A stretch of DNA of 64,000 bases. It comes from Plutella xylostella. Its lineage: Eukaryota; Arthropoda; Insecta; Lepidoptera; Plutellidae. The notes below the pieces were generated by a model, which worked only from the letters and a program-made list of their open reading frames with translations, did no database searches and was not told the origin of the DNA. The position numbers and the translations under genes are program-made. The stretch covers positions 10,674,001 to 10,738,000 of the forward strand of contig NC_063997.1 of NCBI RefSeq assembly GCF_932276165.1, in the 5' to 3' direction. Positions 1 through 12,700 of the stretch are shown here, in pieces. The first letter of the stretch is position 1, and every line of letters begins with the position of its first letter.

Positions 1-1700
1 TTTAAACCATTTATAGCAGCTTACCGTAACAAATAATAAATCAAATAACAAATAACAATAGTCAATAGACAATCGGCATTGTTGATATCCAAACAAACAT
101 TTGCGTTCATTCAATTTCTTCAACTCTCTTTCGGCTTTCATCATCATAACCCACAGTAGTAGAAGGAATGTCGACAGAGCAAACTATAGGTGCAACAGCT
201 ATTGGCAATTTCTACGCGAAATAACGGAAAATGTTTTATGTCAACCGTGTGGGAGCATTGTTCACCACAAGTTCTATTTAACTAGCCTACAAGCAGCTTG
301 TACTAGGCATATTCGAGAACAGATACAAAAACAGACTAAATTCTAGTTGATAACCGGACGATAAACGCACCCGACAATGGTGACAAATGACCATTTAACT
401 TTAACTCTGCAAGGTAGACTTTGAAACAAGTTTGAAACATGGCTAAGGGAGACAATTCCCGAACGCTCCTAATGGATGCCGTCGTTTTTTAGATTTATTT
501 TGATGCTTATTTTTTAACGACATACGAGCATGTGTATTCTTAGATAGGATAAAAACTATCAGAGTTCGACGCTAGACCATCACGTCACGACGTCTGAAGA
601 ACGTGATCGCCGTCGCCGCTACAAAATCTAAATATTCCGATATTAGCGTGGAAAATAATAGTTTTAAGATTAAGTCGTGCGTACACTGTGGGTCATGTCC
701 CCGAAAATAACGGGAAACGTACCTTTAGGTAGATAGGCACACGATTACTAGAAGTCATTCTGAAGCTTTAGTGGTATACTACCTTTAGAGCGCGATTGCG
801 GAAGAGATTTATAACCAGTGCAAGTAGACAAAGCATTGTTTGGTTTTTATAGAGATGAATATGGAAGAAAGTGGTATGAGTAGTATGCCGAAGTGAGTTG
901 TAGATGAATCGTGGCCTAAGATTGATTGAAGTTACAAATCTTTGGAAAGACAGAATTCCCGACTGAATGCCACACAACACTCTGTCCTCGGCCTTTCTTA
1001 TCCATTCGTGTACATTTAAATAAGAATACTCGTATAAAACTTTATTTCAATAATGATGTAAGAGTTACAGAATCATACTCGTATTAGTGATAAAATATGT
1101 CACACTGTATATAGGTATTATTTGTGGTTGTCCAGGGAAAGTATACCATATATTATGATCTTGGTCAAAATATTACAAACAGACAATGTTTTTGTTAACA
1201 CCGCACAACATTTCACAAACCGGTAACAATATAAAACGCTGATAAAATGATCTTGATTAAGTAAATGTTTTCATTTCACTTGTAGGTAGTATGTAGATGT
1301 ATATAGTATGATTTTTTATGACTATACTGGTGAACCACGCCTTGCATAACTAGCAATAGGTATACTTCACTGAAAGCTTAATGGAAAAAGCATTTAGTTG
1401 ACCATAAAGAAAATTTCTTGGACAGCTGTGAAGTAACCAACGTAATTAAATTATACGCTATAATTATAATTAATTATAATTGCAAGAAGACTGGACGCTA
1501 AGTCACTAGACGAGGCAACAATTTTAATATTTCAGGGAAGTCTCGAAGCTCTACAGTTGAATTTTAATACGGGTTACTCGAAGAAATTAAAATTTACTAC
1601 ATCTATTGAGGCATATTTTAAACATAAATATTACTATTAGTACCTACTTAAATATTTTAAAAGTAATAATCACTTTATATATAGTATTTAGGATGTATAT

Positions 1701-1938
1701 AGGATGGCGCGGGTGAAATCTGTCAGCTAGGAAAAAATTGCTTGATTATACTTTGTAAAATAAAGCACTTTTCATTGATAGATACCTATGCCTGGTATAT
1801 AAGGTTCATTTTCCATTGAAAACAAACAAATGACAAGTAGACTACATGGATTTAAATAAAGAAAATAAAGAATGATCCCTTTGACAGCTGTCAGCTGGCA
1901 GTTATGTTTTAACTGACGGATGTTACCCGCACCATCCT
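1701..1938. mobile_element. Short TIR element (MITE-like)
   Basis: The left end reads AGGATGGCGCGGGTGA. The right end, reverse-complemented, reads AGGATGGTGCGGGTAA, so the ends are inverted repeats with few mismatches. Both sides are flanked by TA-rich TATAT/ATATC sequence, which fits a TA-type target site. There is no coding capacity over about 238 bp, so this is a non-autonomous DNA transposon if real. Family not identified. Confidence 0.55.
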
Positions 1939-1967
1939 ATATCGAGCAAAGTATAATAAACTTTATT

Positions 1968-2165
1968 CATCATCATCATCATTATCAGCCCGTATCTGCC
2001 CACTGCTGGGTATAAGCCTCTTCCCTATCACGCCATCTCTTCCGGTCCTGTGCGAGTCTAGTCCAGTGTCTACCGGCCACCTTAACAATGTCATCAGACC
2101 ATCGGCCCGGCGGTCTGCCTATTCCTCGTTTGCCAGTTCTTGGCCACCACTCTGTGACTGCCCCA
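1968..2165 (-). mobile_element. LINE 3' end fragment (RTE-like C-terminus)
   Basis: On the minus strand this translates to the familiar C-terminal tail of lepidopteran LINE reverse transcriptases, including residues like GRPPGRWSDDI, then VAGRHWTRLAQDR, then EEAYTQQWADTG and a stop. A short ATG/ATC microsatellite tail follows at about 1970-1983. The element is heavily 5'-truncated. A related end on the plus strand lies at 21035-21270. Confidence 0.7.
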
Positions 2166-3796
2166 GTCCACCTTTATTATTCTTTTTTAACTTTGATTCT
2201 TGCTGTCACTCCTTCAAGGCTAGTACTTTGCGCTATAGTGATGAAAACTCAATAGTTTCATGAGTAAGGAACTGGCGCGGCTGCAACACGATCGTAAAAA
2301 GTGTCTCCCGTTATCACAACCGCACAGTGCAGTACAGCGCAGTGACGACGGGCCTACTCAAAAGTTTATTTTATGGTATCGTATACATATACATTTCTCA
2401 ACGAATGCTAACAATTTGCGAACTAGACTTATCGTATCGACAACAATAACTAAAGATAAGTATATATAGACTAGGGTTTATTTAATATCAGCGTGTTGAA
2501 AGGACTCAGTCTGGACGCATATAAAGTACCTATATACAATGGGGTCAGATCAGACAATGACATAACTTGTATGGATTTGACTGATGTTTGACAGGCGAGC
2601 GACGCTGCTTATGGATTGTTAATTGCTAATGTATCGGTGGGTGGTTCTGGAGCTGGTCTCTGTATGTACTACAGCTACCTAGAGTGCCTAGGTCACAAGT
2701 CATACCACTGACTCGTCAAGTCATACATCTTCTGTGTCAAAAGCTCTGCACTTCTAGTTACAAGCCGTCAAACAGTTTTTGTTTGTGTGTGAGTCGTCAT
2801 ATTTGTCGTAGTAATGTTACTTGGCGCTACATAGTTGTAATGAAATTACTCGAAATCGTATAAAGCAAGCAACCAAACGGTCGATGGTAGTGTATTGTAT
2901 AACTTTTTTACAAAACATACATAAGGGCTTAACACCTACCTTGTACAAATAGTTGAAAAACCGAAAAACCAGTGACTCAGGGGGTCATTAAAACAACTTT
3001 CGTTTAATGACTTTTTGAAAATCTCAAATATATATTTTGCTTCTCCGTAGAAATTTTTAGATTATTTTACCACTTCCAAAAGTTGCAGAACAAAAGATTT
3101 TTATCGAGGTGAGCTGAGTCATCTCCTTTTCGCGTACTTGTACAGCATCCTGTATTAGAAGTAATATCTGTTACTAACAAGCACTTATCATATTTACAAG
3201 TCATTATTGAAATTTTCTACAAACTGTCTTCGAAGTAAACTAAATCCCCAAGTGTTTGCAATAGCGTTGATATTTGCATATCTAAGCAGATAATATATAG
3301 CCTGAAGGACTTGGTTGATTGTTGGTCGAAGATGGTTGTAAATAGGCCAGCCCGGTATAGATGGAAGATTTCACTACTTTCTTTACATCGTTTTAGGCAA
3401 TTTAGGTTACAGAAAACTCGTTTTTCTTATAAATTTACTTGTTAGTTTGTAGTGCAGGTATTTTGGCTTTGTTCGAATAGCGAGCAAAAGCGAAAGGTAT
3501 ACGCAGTGCATAGATTTCAGGCGATTTTCACTCTTCGATCGATTAACTTTTCACTACATATTATGACGTTTAAATGCCTAGTTTCACCATAGTTTGTTAG
3601 ATCATTAACACCCCTGTTAAATTGTAATGTCATCAATTATACGTCATCTCCATATTAAATTCTTGACAGATATGTCAAAAGTCAACAACTAATGCCTTGT
3701 TATGATGTAACAGAGTATGGTGAAACTGGGGCTCATATGCACACTGTATGACGTATTTACTTGTCTTGTTGCAGTGAACTGACGCTCGGCGACGGC

Positions 3797-6700
3797 ATGG
3801 CGAGCTGCGGCGGCTGGAGCGAGGAGCCCGTGCCCAAAGTACGTATTCTCAACCTTATTCACCTTAACATAAGGACATTGCACACCCATCAGGGGAAGAA
3901 ATAGATGCGGTGTTACCGAGTTATCGCCAGTTTTAAGTTAGTTTGTCGGCAAGCGGCATCTAAATCTAATCAAATCAAATCAAATCAAATATTTTATTGC
4001 CATCAAGTGTACATTAATGATCTTAAAATAATATAGTACTTACAACTTGATACCCATAGTGGGCACTGCAAATTCCCTTAAAGCTAGTAGGAACCAATTT
4101 CACAATAATACTAGGTTCTTATTCATAACTCTTAGATCAATAATATTAAGCTTATAATTAACTAACCTAACAGTAACAAAGTATTTATTTAGATCAGAAC
4201 ATCATATTTCTGAGCAATTTTTAGGTTCATAAATTCTTTAATGGAATAATAGCATTTATCCAATAAATAATGTTTGAGACTTTTGCAAAAGACTTTTATA
4301 TTCGTTTCTGATGTTATATTTGTAGGTAGATTATTAAATATTTTTACTGCCATGTAATGTGGACTTTCATTTAACATCTTTATTCTAGATGGTGGAAGGT
4401 AAAGTTTATTTTTATTTCTGGTGTTTATGCTGTGTGTGTCTTTAGTTTGGAGAAATTTTTCTTTGTTCTTAAATACAAAAATACTAATATCATATATATA
4501 TAGACAAGGAAGTGTAAGAATTTTCATTTTTATGAAGTATGGTTTGCAGCTTTCCTGGTTTTTTATGTGTGCTAGTATTCGGATAATTTTTTTCTGCATG
4601 ATAAAAACTTGGTCTGCGTCTACGCTGTTTCCCCAAAGCATGATTCCATATCTAAGGCAGGAGTATGCGTACGCATAGTACGCCGACAGTGCCGTAGGGG
4701 TGTCTGTTGTACGTTCTATTACATAAAAAGCATAAAGAAACTGTGATAATTTAGATTTTACTTTTTCGATGTGGTTTTTCCAGTTTAGGTGAGTGTCAAT
4801 ATTTATTCCGAGTAAGCAAAATGTATTTGTTTCTTCTATGTTACTATTTTTTATTTGGAGTTTAATATCTAATGGGTGTTTCTGGTGTGATCGAAATTGG
4901 ATAATTTTAGTTTTATTATAATTTACGTTTAAATTGTGGTCCTCTAACCAATGCTCCACTGTCTCGAAACAAGCTTTTAATTTGTTTTCGTGATGATCAT
5001 TTTCATCACATTCAATAAGGATAGATACATCATCGGTGAATAGGACAGATGTTGCTGACTGACTATTTAAACATTTGGGAAGATCGTTGATGTAAATGAG
5101 GAACAATACGCAACCAAGTACGCTGCCTTGTGGAATGGAACCTGTAAGCTGTATCTCCTGAGATTTTATTACTTTAATTTCGTTTGTAGTTTTGTTGAAA
5201 TGTTCTATTTGTACAATTTGTTTCCTGTTTTCTAAATATGATTGAAAACATTTATATGTTGGGCCGCGAATACCTGAGTCATAGAGTTTTTCCAGAAGGA
5301 TTTTGTATGAAACTCTATCGTATGCTTTTGTCATGTCCAGTAGTATTCCAAGAGCATATTTTTTATCGTTTATGTATGTTAGTGCTTTTTGTATATATTT
5401 ATAAACTGCAAGTGTGGTAGATCTACATTGTCTGAAGCCATTTTGGCAATCATCTAAGATTTGGTATTTTTCTATAAATTGATAGAGTCTATTTGACATG
5501 GCTTTTTCATTAACTTTTGAAAAGGTAGGTAACATAGAGCTATGGGTCTGTAATGGTTAAGTATAGTTTGGTCTTCTTTTTTGTGTACGGGTTTTACTAG
5601 TGATATTTTCAATAAATCAGGAAATTCGCCTGATTCGAAGCTTTGATTTATTAGAACAAATAGTGGATATATAAGTTGTTTTGCGCATTTTTTTAGAAGT
5701 ACTGGAGGAATATCGTCTAGGCCATAGCTGTGTTTATTTTTAAGATCTTTTATAATTTTATATATTTCGTCCATAGTTACCGGTTGAAGAAACATAGTTT
5801 GAGTAGTAGGCTCTACTACTGGCCGGCCGCGAGCCTCGGGTTCGCCGTCATTAGGTTTACCAATAGTTGCGAAGAATTCATTAAAGGTATTTGCAATTGT
5901 TTCGGGACATTCGTTTAATTGGTTGTGTATTCTAATTTTCAAATTTTTTATATCCTTCCTAGTTTTTCTTTTGCTTTTTTCATTTATTATCTTCCACATC
6001 GTTTTAGTTTTGTTATCGGATTTATTCATTTGTTTTATATATTCTAGTCGTTTCGATTTTTTTACTGTTTTCTTTAATATTTTGGAATAAGAGTTGTAAT
6101 ATTTCCTAATAATGGGATTATTAGTTTCATTTAAAATAATTTTTAGTGCTCTTTTGTGTGCACATGATTTTTTATTCCAGTAGTTAACCAGGTTTTTTGT
6201 TTTTTTGTTTTTATTTTAACCCTTTGTATAGGTATGGTAATATTTAGTATTTCTTGTATTGTATTGTTGAAAGAGTTGTAGTTTTCGTTTGTAGATTTAG
6301 ATGTATTAATAACTTCGTCCCATTGAAGTTCTTTTAATTTATTTTCAAAACATGAAATATTTTTATGTGAAAAAAGTCTTCTGTAAATTATTTTTGGTTT
6401 ATTTATAAAGTGTGGAAGTTGGTCTTTACATATTTTAATATTTGTTGCCTTATGGTCTGAAAAACCATAGTCGATTACTCCAGATATGTTTTCCTCATAG
6501 TTGGTGAATATTAGGTCTATACACGTTGATGTTGTGCTTGTAACTCGAGTTGGTTGTGTAATTAGTTGTTTAAGGTTGAAGCTTTTCATGAAATTTAGTA
6601 AGTCTCTTGATTGTTTGTTTTTTTCTAAAACATCTATGTTAAAGTCGCCTCCAATAATTATGTTTTTGTATTTGTCTTTACGTATGATCGTATTCAATAA

Positions 6701-9700
6701 TTTAGTTAATTGTTCATAAAATACATTAATATGACGGTCTGCTCTATATAAACTTACTAAAATTAAATTCAGTTCTGGTATCTCTATTGCACTAATTTCT
6801 ATAATAAACTCTACTGACATTTTAACAAGATCATTTCTCTGTATAAATTCTAAATTATCTTTAACAATTACGCATACTCCTCCTCCTTCGCGTTCTTTTC
6901 GGCAAAAACTTGATGCTACAGTGTATCCTGATAGTTGGAGTGTGTTTATGTACTCTTGATTATACCAGAGTTCTGATAGAGAAACAATATGATATGGTGA
7001 GTCTAATAAGAAAGCATCTAGAATATCTAATTTGTTACCTATACTCTGCATATTTTGGAATAATACATTTATGCCCTTATCGAAATAACTTATTTTTTTG
7101 TTGAGCGTCTTCATATGTTTCAGGTTCTATATTAGTCAATTTAGGAAGATCTGGTGTACTTTCATCTTCTTTTGTCTCTTTGTCTGTTATATCATTTTCC
7201 ATTTCTATTTCCTTTCCGTTTACGTACAATTTGTTGTTTTTTATGTATGCATGTTGCCCATTTCTTCGTGCTTCTTTCAGTTTCCTGGATATTCTATTCC
7301 TTTCCTGAAGTTCATTTCCATCTACGAACGCTCCTACTGCTAACCCGGTATTTTTGAACCAGCCTTTATTGTTAAGGATGTATTTTGTCATTCTTTTACT
7401 GATCAGTTCAATTTCGACTGGTTTTTTATTTCCGCGATTTCCGATGCGTCTTAAATCCTCTATAAACGGGTTTATGTTTATTTTCATTATATCGTAAAAG
7501 ACATTTGAGATACGATCAAGGAGTTCATCATCAGTTTCATAATTATTGTGTTGGTGTAATCCGTATAGAACAATTTTATTCGGTTTGTTGACATTGTGCA
7601 ATTGTTGTTCTATGTTCTTAATTTTTTGGTTCAATTTATTTATATCTTCTTTTAAATCTTTCTGTTCAATCACAACAGCGTTTACCTCTTCTTTCAATGC
7701 TTCTATGGGTTTATTCATTTCTCCGAAAATGGTTTCCTTAAGGTCTTGGACTATAGATAGCTTCATCTTTTCTAGTTTAGTGTCTAGAAGTCTTCCAAAT
7801 CTCTCTAGTATGTCATCATCCATCATAGTAGATGTATATTGGGTATCACCTAGTATATCATCAATTTCTAAGCTGCTATTGCTTTTGTTTTGTGGTTCAT
7901 TTTTATTTGACTTTTTCCTTTCAGTTATATTAGTATGTTTGCCAATATCAGTTAATTTACTTGTACTTGCTTCATTTGTCATTATACCTGTTCTTCCAGC
8001 TCGCACAGGTGTATTCGTATTGTCTCCTCTAGGTTTCTTTGTTATACAGAGTTGGCATTTCCAGTTTGACTTATGTTCTTTGGTCATGGTATTATAGAAT
8101 CGCTTTTCGGAAACATTTGCGCATATTAAATCGAACCAGTCATTACACTCTGTGCATTTCAGACGTTCTTTACTGTCAATGTTAGTGAGGCATTCGGCGC
8201 ATTTTACATTTGGCAATTTTGAAGCCATTTTTATTTTATTTTCGACACTGGCAGAATTTGTCTACTTAATTTGTGATACTGGCAGAATTACTCTACTCAC
8301 TATACATTGGCAGAATCAGTCGCGATAGGTGCGACACAGTGGCGATAATGCGAAACTTTATTGTTTACAAATGGATGTTTGAATTTTAACGCAATTTTTG
8401 TAATGTATTTCTATTATATGGCACTTTAATCAATGATCACTATATTTTCCACTGTTTTTTAAGGTTTGATAAATCACTGGAATCACTTTTTATAGGTTTT
8501 AGAAATGTATTTTTAGTTGTTTAATGTTTTTTGTTGCACTCAATGATTTCAAAAGGAAGGATAGGCCCTTCAGAACATTTTACTCAAACCTTCTTCATAC
8601 AAGCAAAATAACTGTTATCTGTCATAATTTGTTTGAACTATGTCAGTGCCTAGCAACTATCTTGACGACGTAACCTTGTACGTGCGTTAATAATTTACCA
8701 TCCCGGACATTGTTTTATTATTTGCAGGCGCCATATCAATAATTTAAGACAAATCCAACTACTAAAATTAAAACTGTTTTGGGCTGTAGACCTGTAGAGC
8801 GTCCCGTACAAATGGACTAAAGATCACGCTCCAAATCGTAAGTGTGTGCAACAAGAAAATGTTCTCGGAGGAAAGTCAACAAAAAATGACGTCCGCACAA
8901 GGTTACAGCGCGCGGCCATTGTAGACTTTGGTAGTAAAATAATTATCACTTTATAATGTGTTTATTACTTAATTTAATGGTAATTACCGATGATACGATA
9001 TTCGATGTTTCTTTTTGACCTACGTATGATGGTTTTTGCAGCCTTTCACAACACAACTCCATATTTATCACAAGATTCACAAGACCATCTCTCGGCCACA
9101 GACAACTGTCGACTGAGGAGCGTTGGCCCTAAAATTACGATTTTAGGGCCAACGCGCGGGTGCCATTTTTTTGAGTGGGAGGCCCTGTCCTTACGCTAGT
9201 AATATATATGTCAATGGTTGCACTGGGGTTTTTGCCGGTTTTATTAGAAATTACTCATAATATGGCAACAATAACAATTTCACTGGTGAGTTAGACGTCG
9301 CGGAACTGTTGTTCAATATTTCCACTCACTATTATTCCTTTTTACAGTTTTAATAAATTATTTTCTTAAGAGGTTTAAAATGACATGTTTACTTGGAAAG
9401 CGCCACCTGGCGAAAAACAGGATGCCCAGTAAATAGTGGACCAACTGAAACTTTTTTCGTGAATTTCCAAAAGTCATAGAACAAAAGTGGTTCAGAGTGA
9501 CCCGTTTCCCTTAGTCCACTATTTACGGGGCACCATGTATAAGTCATAAATTTCGGTAGGACCACTGGTTTGTTTTTTTTTTTGTTATTCGTGGTGAAAT
9601 TGTTATTTGGTATTATCAACAATTCTAAGATAAGAAACAATAAAAATTTCATAACTACCACCTTATTATTATAATTTAAAGATACATATGAAGTTGCGTA

Positions 9701-12700
9701 ACATGCCTAGGCACAGCTGCGGAGAATTCTAATAATAGGTTCAGCTGGCATTTAGTACATCTATCACCTGGATAGGCTGGAACACATTTGTAGTGCAAGC
9801 ACCATTTTAATACTTATACTTATGTCTTAGTCAGGGTGTCAGTCTTTCGTAGTATTCGCATCCGAAAGTAGGTGATAGAGCTCTTCATTCTGAACAACTT
9901 TTTATAAATAATGATGCAGTTAAAATGACGTTAGGCGGTTAGGATATACCTAAGTATAGAAAAAAAACGACTCTGCATTCTATGCTCAGTACTTCTAGTA
10001 CGGCTTTGAAGTACAGGCCGCCAAAGCACACATTGCGTAAGGTATGTGTCAGCTGCCGTAACCTTTAGTAAGTATATTTTATGTGTGAGTTAAGTAGTCA
10101 CAGTGACGTCATGACCTGGCTACTGTAACATCGCACGCGAGGGGTTAACACACTTCACATCTACGTCTGTCTTAAAAACACGGCTAAAATGGGCTATTCA
10201 GTTTCTTAAAAAAACGCAATACCTAACTGGTCAACGCTATTGTGTGCCCCACTCAACAGACCAAAATAATCCTTAAAATTATTCATTACAATATCAGCCA
10301 AACAACTGAGCTGTTTTCGGCTAGTAATACTCTCATTTAAATTACAATGATCTTACACTAAACAAGTACCTACCTAAGTTATAATATGTGCATAAAATAG
10401 CAACTTATGTAGGCAATCACATTTTACATACATAGAATACGAAATCGCTAATTTTCATCTCATCCGCGATCATCGCAATTACGTAAAAAATACTTAAATA
10501 ATTAGTGAGCGGACAAAGATCAACTCTTTCAGAAATAATTTAATATTCAGAATTATTCAGCTATATATAACAGAGGCGTCACCACTTATAGTACGATTTT
10601 ACTTAGTCGAGCTGTAACAGACTGCGGAATTGGGAGCGTGAGACGAATCGGTAATAATTTCATATTGAAACGTAATTATAACCATATCGTGTATTTGGAG
10701 CAATCAATAGTACATACTTAGTGAAAAACGTGGGTGCAGTATACCTAAATACCAGTTAATAGGTTATAGGTATGTAGGTAGTAAGAATAAATTTATGTAG
10801 CTACTAAGTACATTTATTTAATATGCAGGGTGTATAATATGTACACTGTACACTTCACCACATGGTCAAGTAGAACAATTTACCCCCTAAAACACCATCA
10901 GAATGAACTTCGTGTTTTATCTTTTGGAAGACTTACTGAATTTGAACTTATTTAATTTATTATTAATTTAATTATTCAACCTAATTTACATTCGCGAGCA
11001 ATTGAAAAGTTCCAGTGACAAAGCACCAAATTACTCCTTACGAAAAGGCTAGCTAAATGACGCCGTCTGCAATTTTAATAAACAGATCATCAGATTACCC
11101 ACCACATAAAAAGGTAAATATTGTGTCCAAGTTTCAAATAAAATGTTTTAAAAATTGGGGCTATTTTGTATTTAGCCTTGTAGATGATTTTTCGCCACAA
11201 CGTCCTTCGCGTACAGTTACAGCAAACTAAGACCCAGACCCATAATATTCACATCAAACTCAGAAAGTAACTGTGTCTGTCTGTCTGTCTGTCTGTTACT
11301 CTTTCACACAAAAACTACTGAACGGATTTGTATGAAATTTGGTATACATTTGAGAAAGAACATAGGCTACTTTTTATCCCGGTATTCCCACGGGAAAACT
11401 TTTTAAGGCGAAGCGAAGCTCGCGGGAACAGCTAGTAAAAGATAAACTTTTGCTTCCGCAATAACGACTCCAATGCAATAAACGGTAAAACCAAACTTTC
11501 GCCCACCTCCCGTGTAATTACTGATATACACCATCGGCATTTGAAATCAGATCATTAATTTAATTAAATCCAAACCGCAAACTGCTATAATACAATGGGA
11601 TAACGAATTAGTAGCTAACCACAATTATCTTCGGTATCTTTTAATGTGAGAACCCTGATATGTTTTCAATGAGCCATAAAAGAAAAAGTTTATGGAAAAG
11701 GTTTTGTACTTGCGTTTTGTTTATGGTTTCATCATGTCGGTACAGTGAGTGGTTGTTTGGTTCTGGTGAAGCAACACTGGTCATGGCAGATGTTGGATGG
11801 GTTGCCGTCCGCTCATCTGCACCATCATGTGAACGAATGTGTCCAACAACAGAACTTCAGCTAAAAACTATGTATACTTACGTACATTTAGGAATTAATT
11901 AGTATCAAGTTCAAACCAAAATCAACAAAAATACTCTAGGTATCCATAAAACTTAAAAAAACTAGCTTTCAACATCACTAACATTTCTTGAAAAACATAA
12001 AAATTTTAACGACGAGATTCTTATAAAGAGCTTCTATTCTGCAAGGTACTGTAACGTAATTTCAAAGATTCCAAACCGATAATCTTTCTGCCAGTATTGA
12101 TGCGACCTGACGATGTGATTAACACCTTCTACATTGTAATTAGTTGTTTGACTAGTTAATTACACGAGGGTTACTCTACCTCTTTGGTAAACAATAAACG
12201 AACAAGGGAGCACTTTCCAAGTGAGCTTTTATTTTGAATTATTCTGGTTAGAAGATTTGTGACTCTATTCATTGGTACAATGGTTGTTATATATCTCGGT
12301 TTGACAAGTACATAGTATTTGATAATAGATCTACCTTGACAAAAAAATTAACGAACGAGAGCTATCATGCAATCTGTACGATGCAACTCCGAAACTTGGA
12401 TTTCTGTAATCTGGAGAGACCCCCCAGCTGCTATACCTACTGCAAAAAGTCCATGACATTGTTAAGGAGGGTCTGCCAATCTGATATCGATTAAAACGTC
12501 GTTAGATCGCCAACTGTTTATAATCTGCTATCGTGTATTAAGTAAACTTAGTTTTTTTAGTTAATTTATATTGCTTTATTAAATTATAATGAAATCAACA
12601 CATGAGTTAGGTACTTCATGGAATCATTTTATTCGTTGCTAAAATACCTGTCGTTAATATGGTACAGTGGGCTGCAAAGAAACCTGGACCTCCTAGCATC

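Larger units (their letters stand above)
1..3774. other. AT-rich region upstream of the first recognised mwh coding exon
   Basis: No convincing coding exon was found. The short open frames here lack recognisable domains and sit in AT-rich DNA. The stretch contains a MITE-like element near 1701-1938, a LINE 3' end at 1968-2165, and a dispersed sequence around 2550-2625 that recurs near 31145-31220. It could be intergenic DNA or a 5' UTR intron of mwh, because the exon beginning at 3775 is preceded by a splice acceptor and so needs an upstream exon. Confidence 0.5.
3966..8330 (-). mobile_element. Nearly full-length non-LTR retrotransposon (CR1/Jockey group)
   Basis: Read on the minus strand, the element has a 5' region with three imperfect GGCAGAAT-containing repeats (8245-8320), ORF1 (8228-7077), an overlapping ORF2 with AP-type endonuclease then reverse transcriptase (7114-4189), a short 3' UTR, and an (ATTTG)n tail at about 3966-3990. 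It lies antisense in mwh intron 1. ORF2 is broken by two frameshifts. I did not find a clear target-site duplication, so the 5' boundary is approximate. The lack of RNase H and the microsatellite tail fit the CR1/Jockey side of LINE diversity; the exact clade is uncertain. Confidence 0.85.

Noticed and set aside
7546..8097. 183-residue plus-strand frame rich in Ser, Phe and Leu
   Set aside because: It is the complement of LINE ORF1; its hydrophobicity comes from complementing Lys/Glu/Asn-rich codons.
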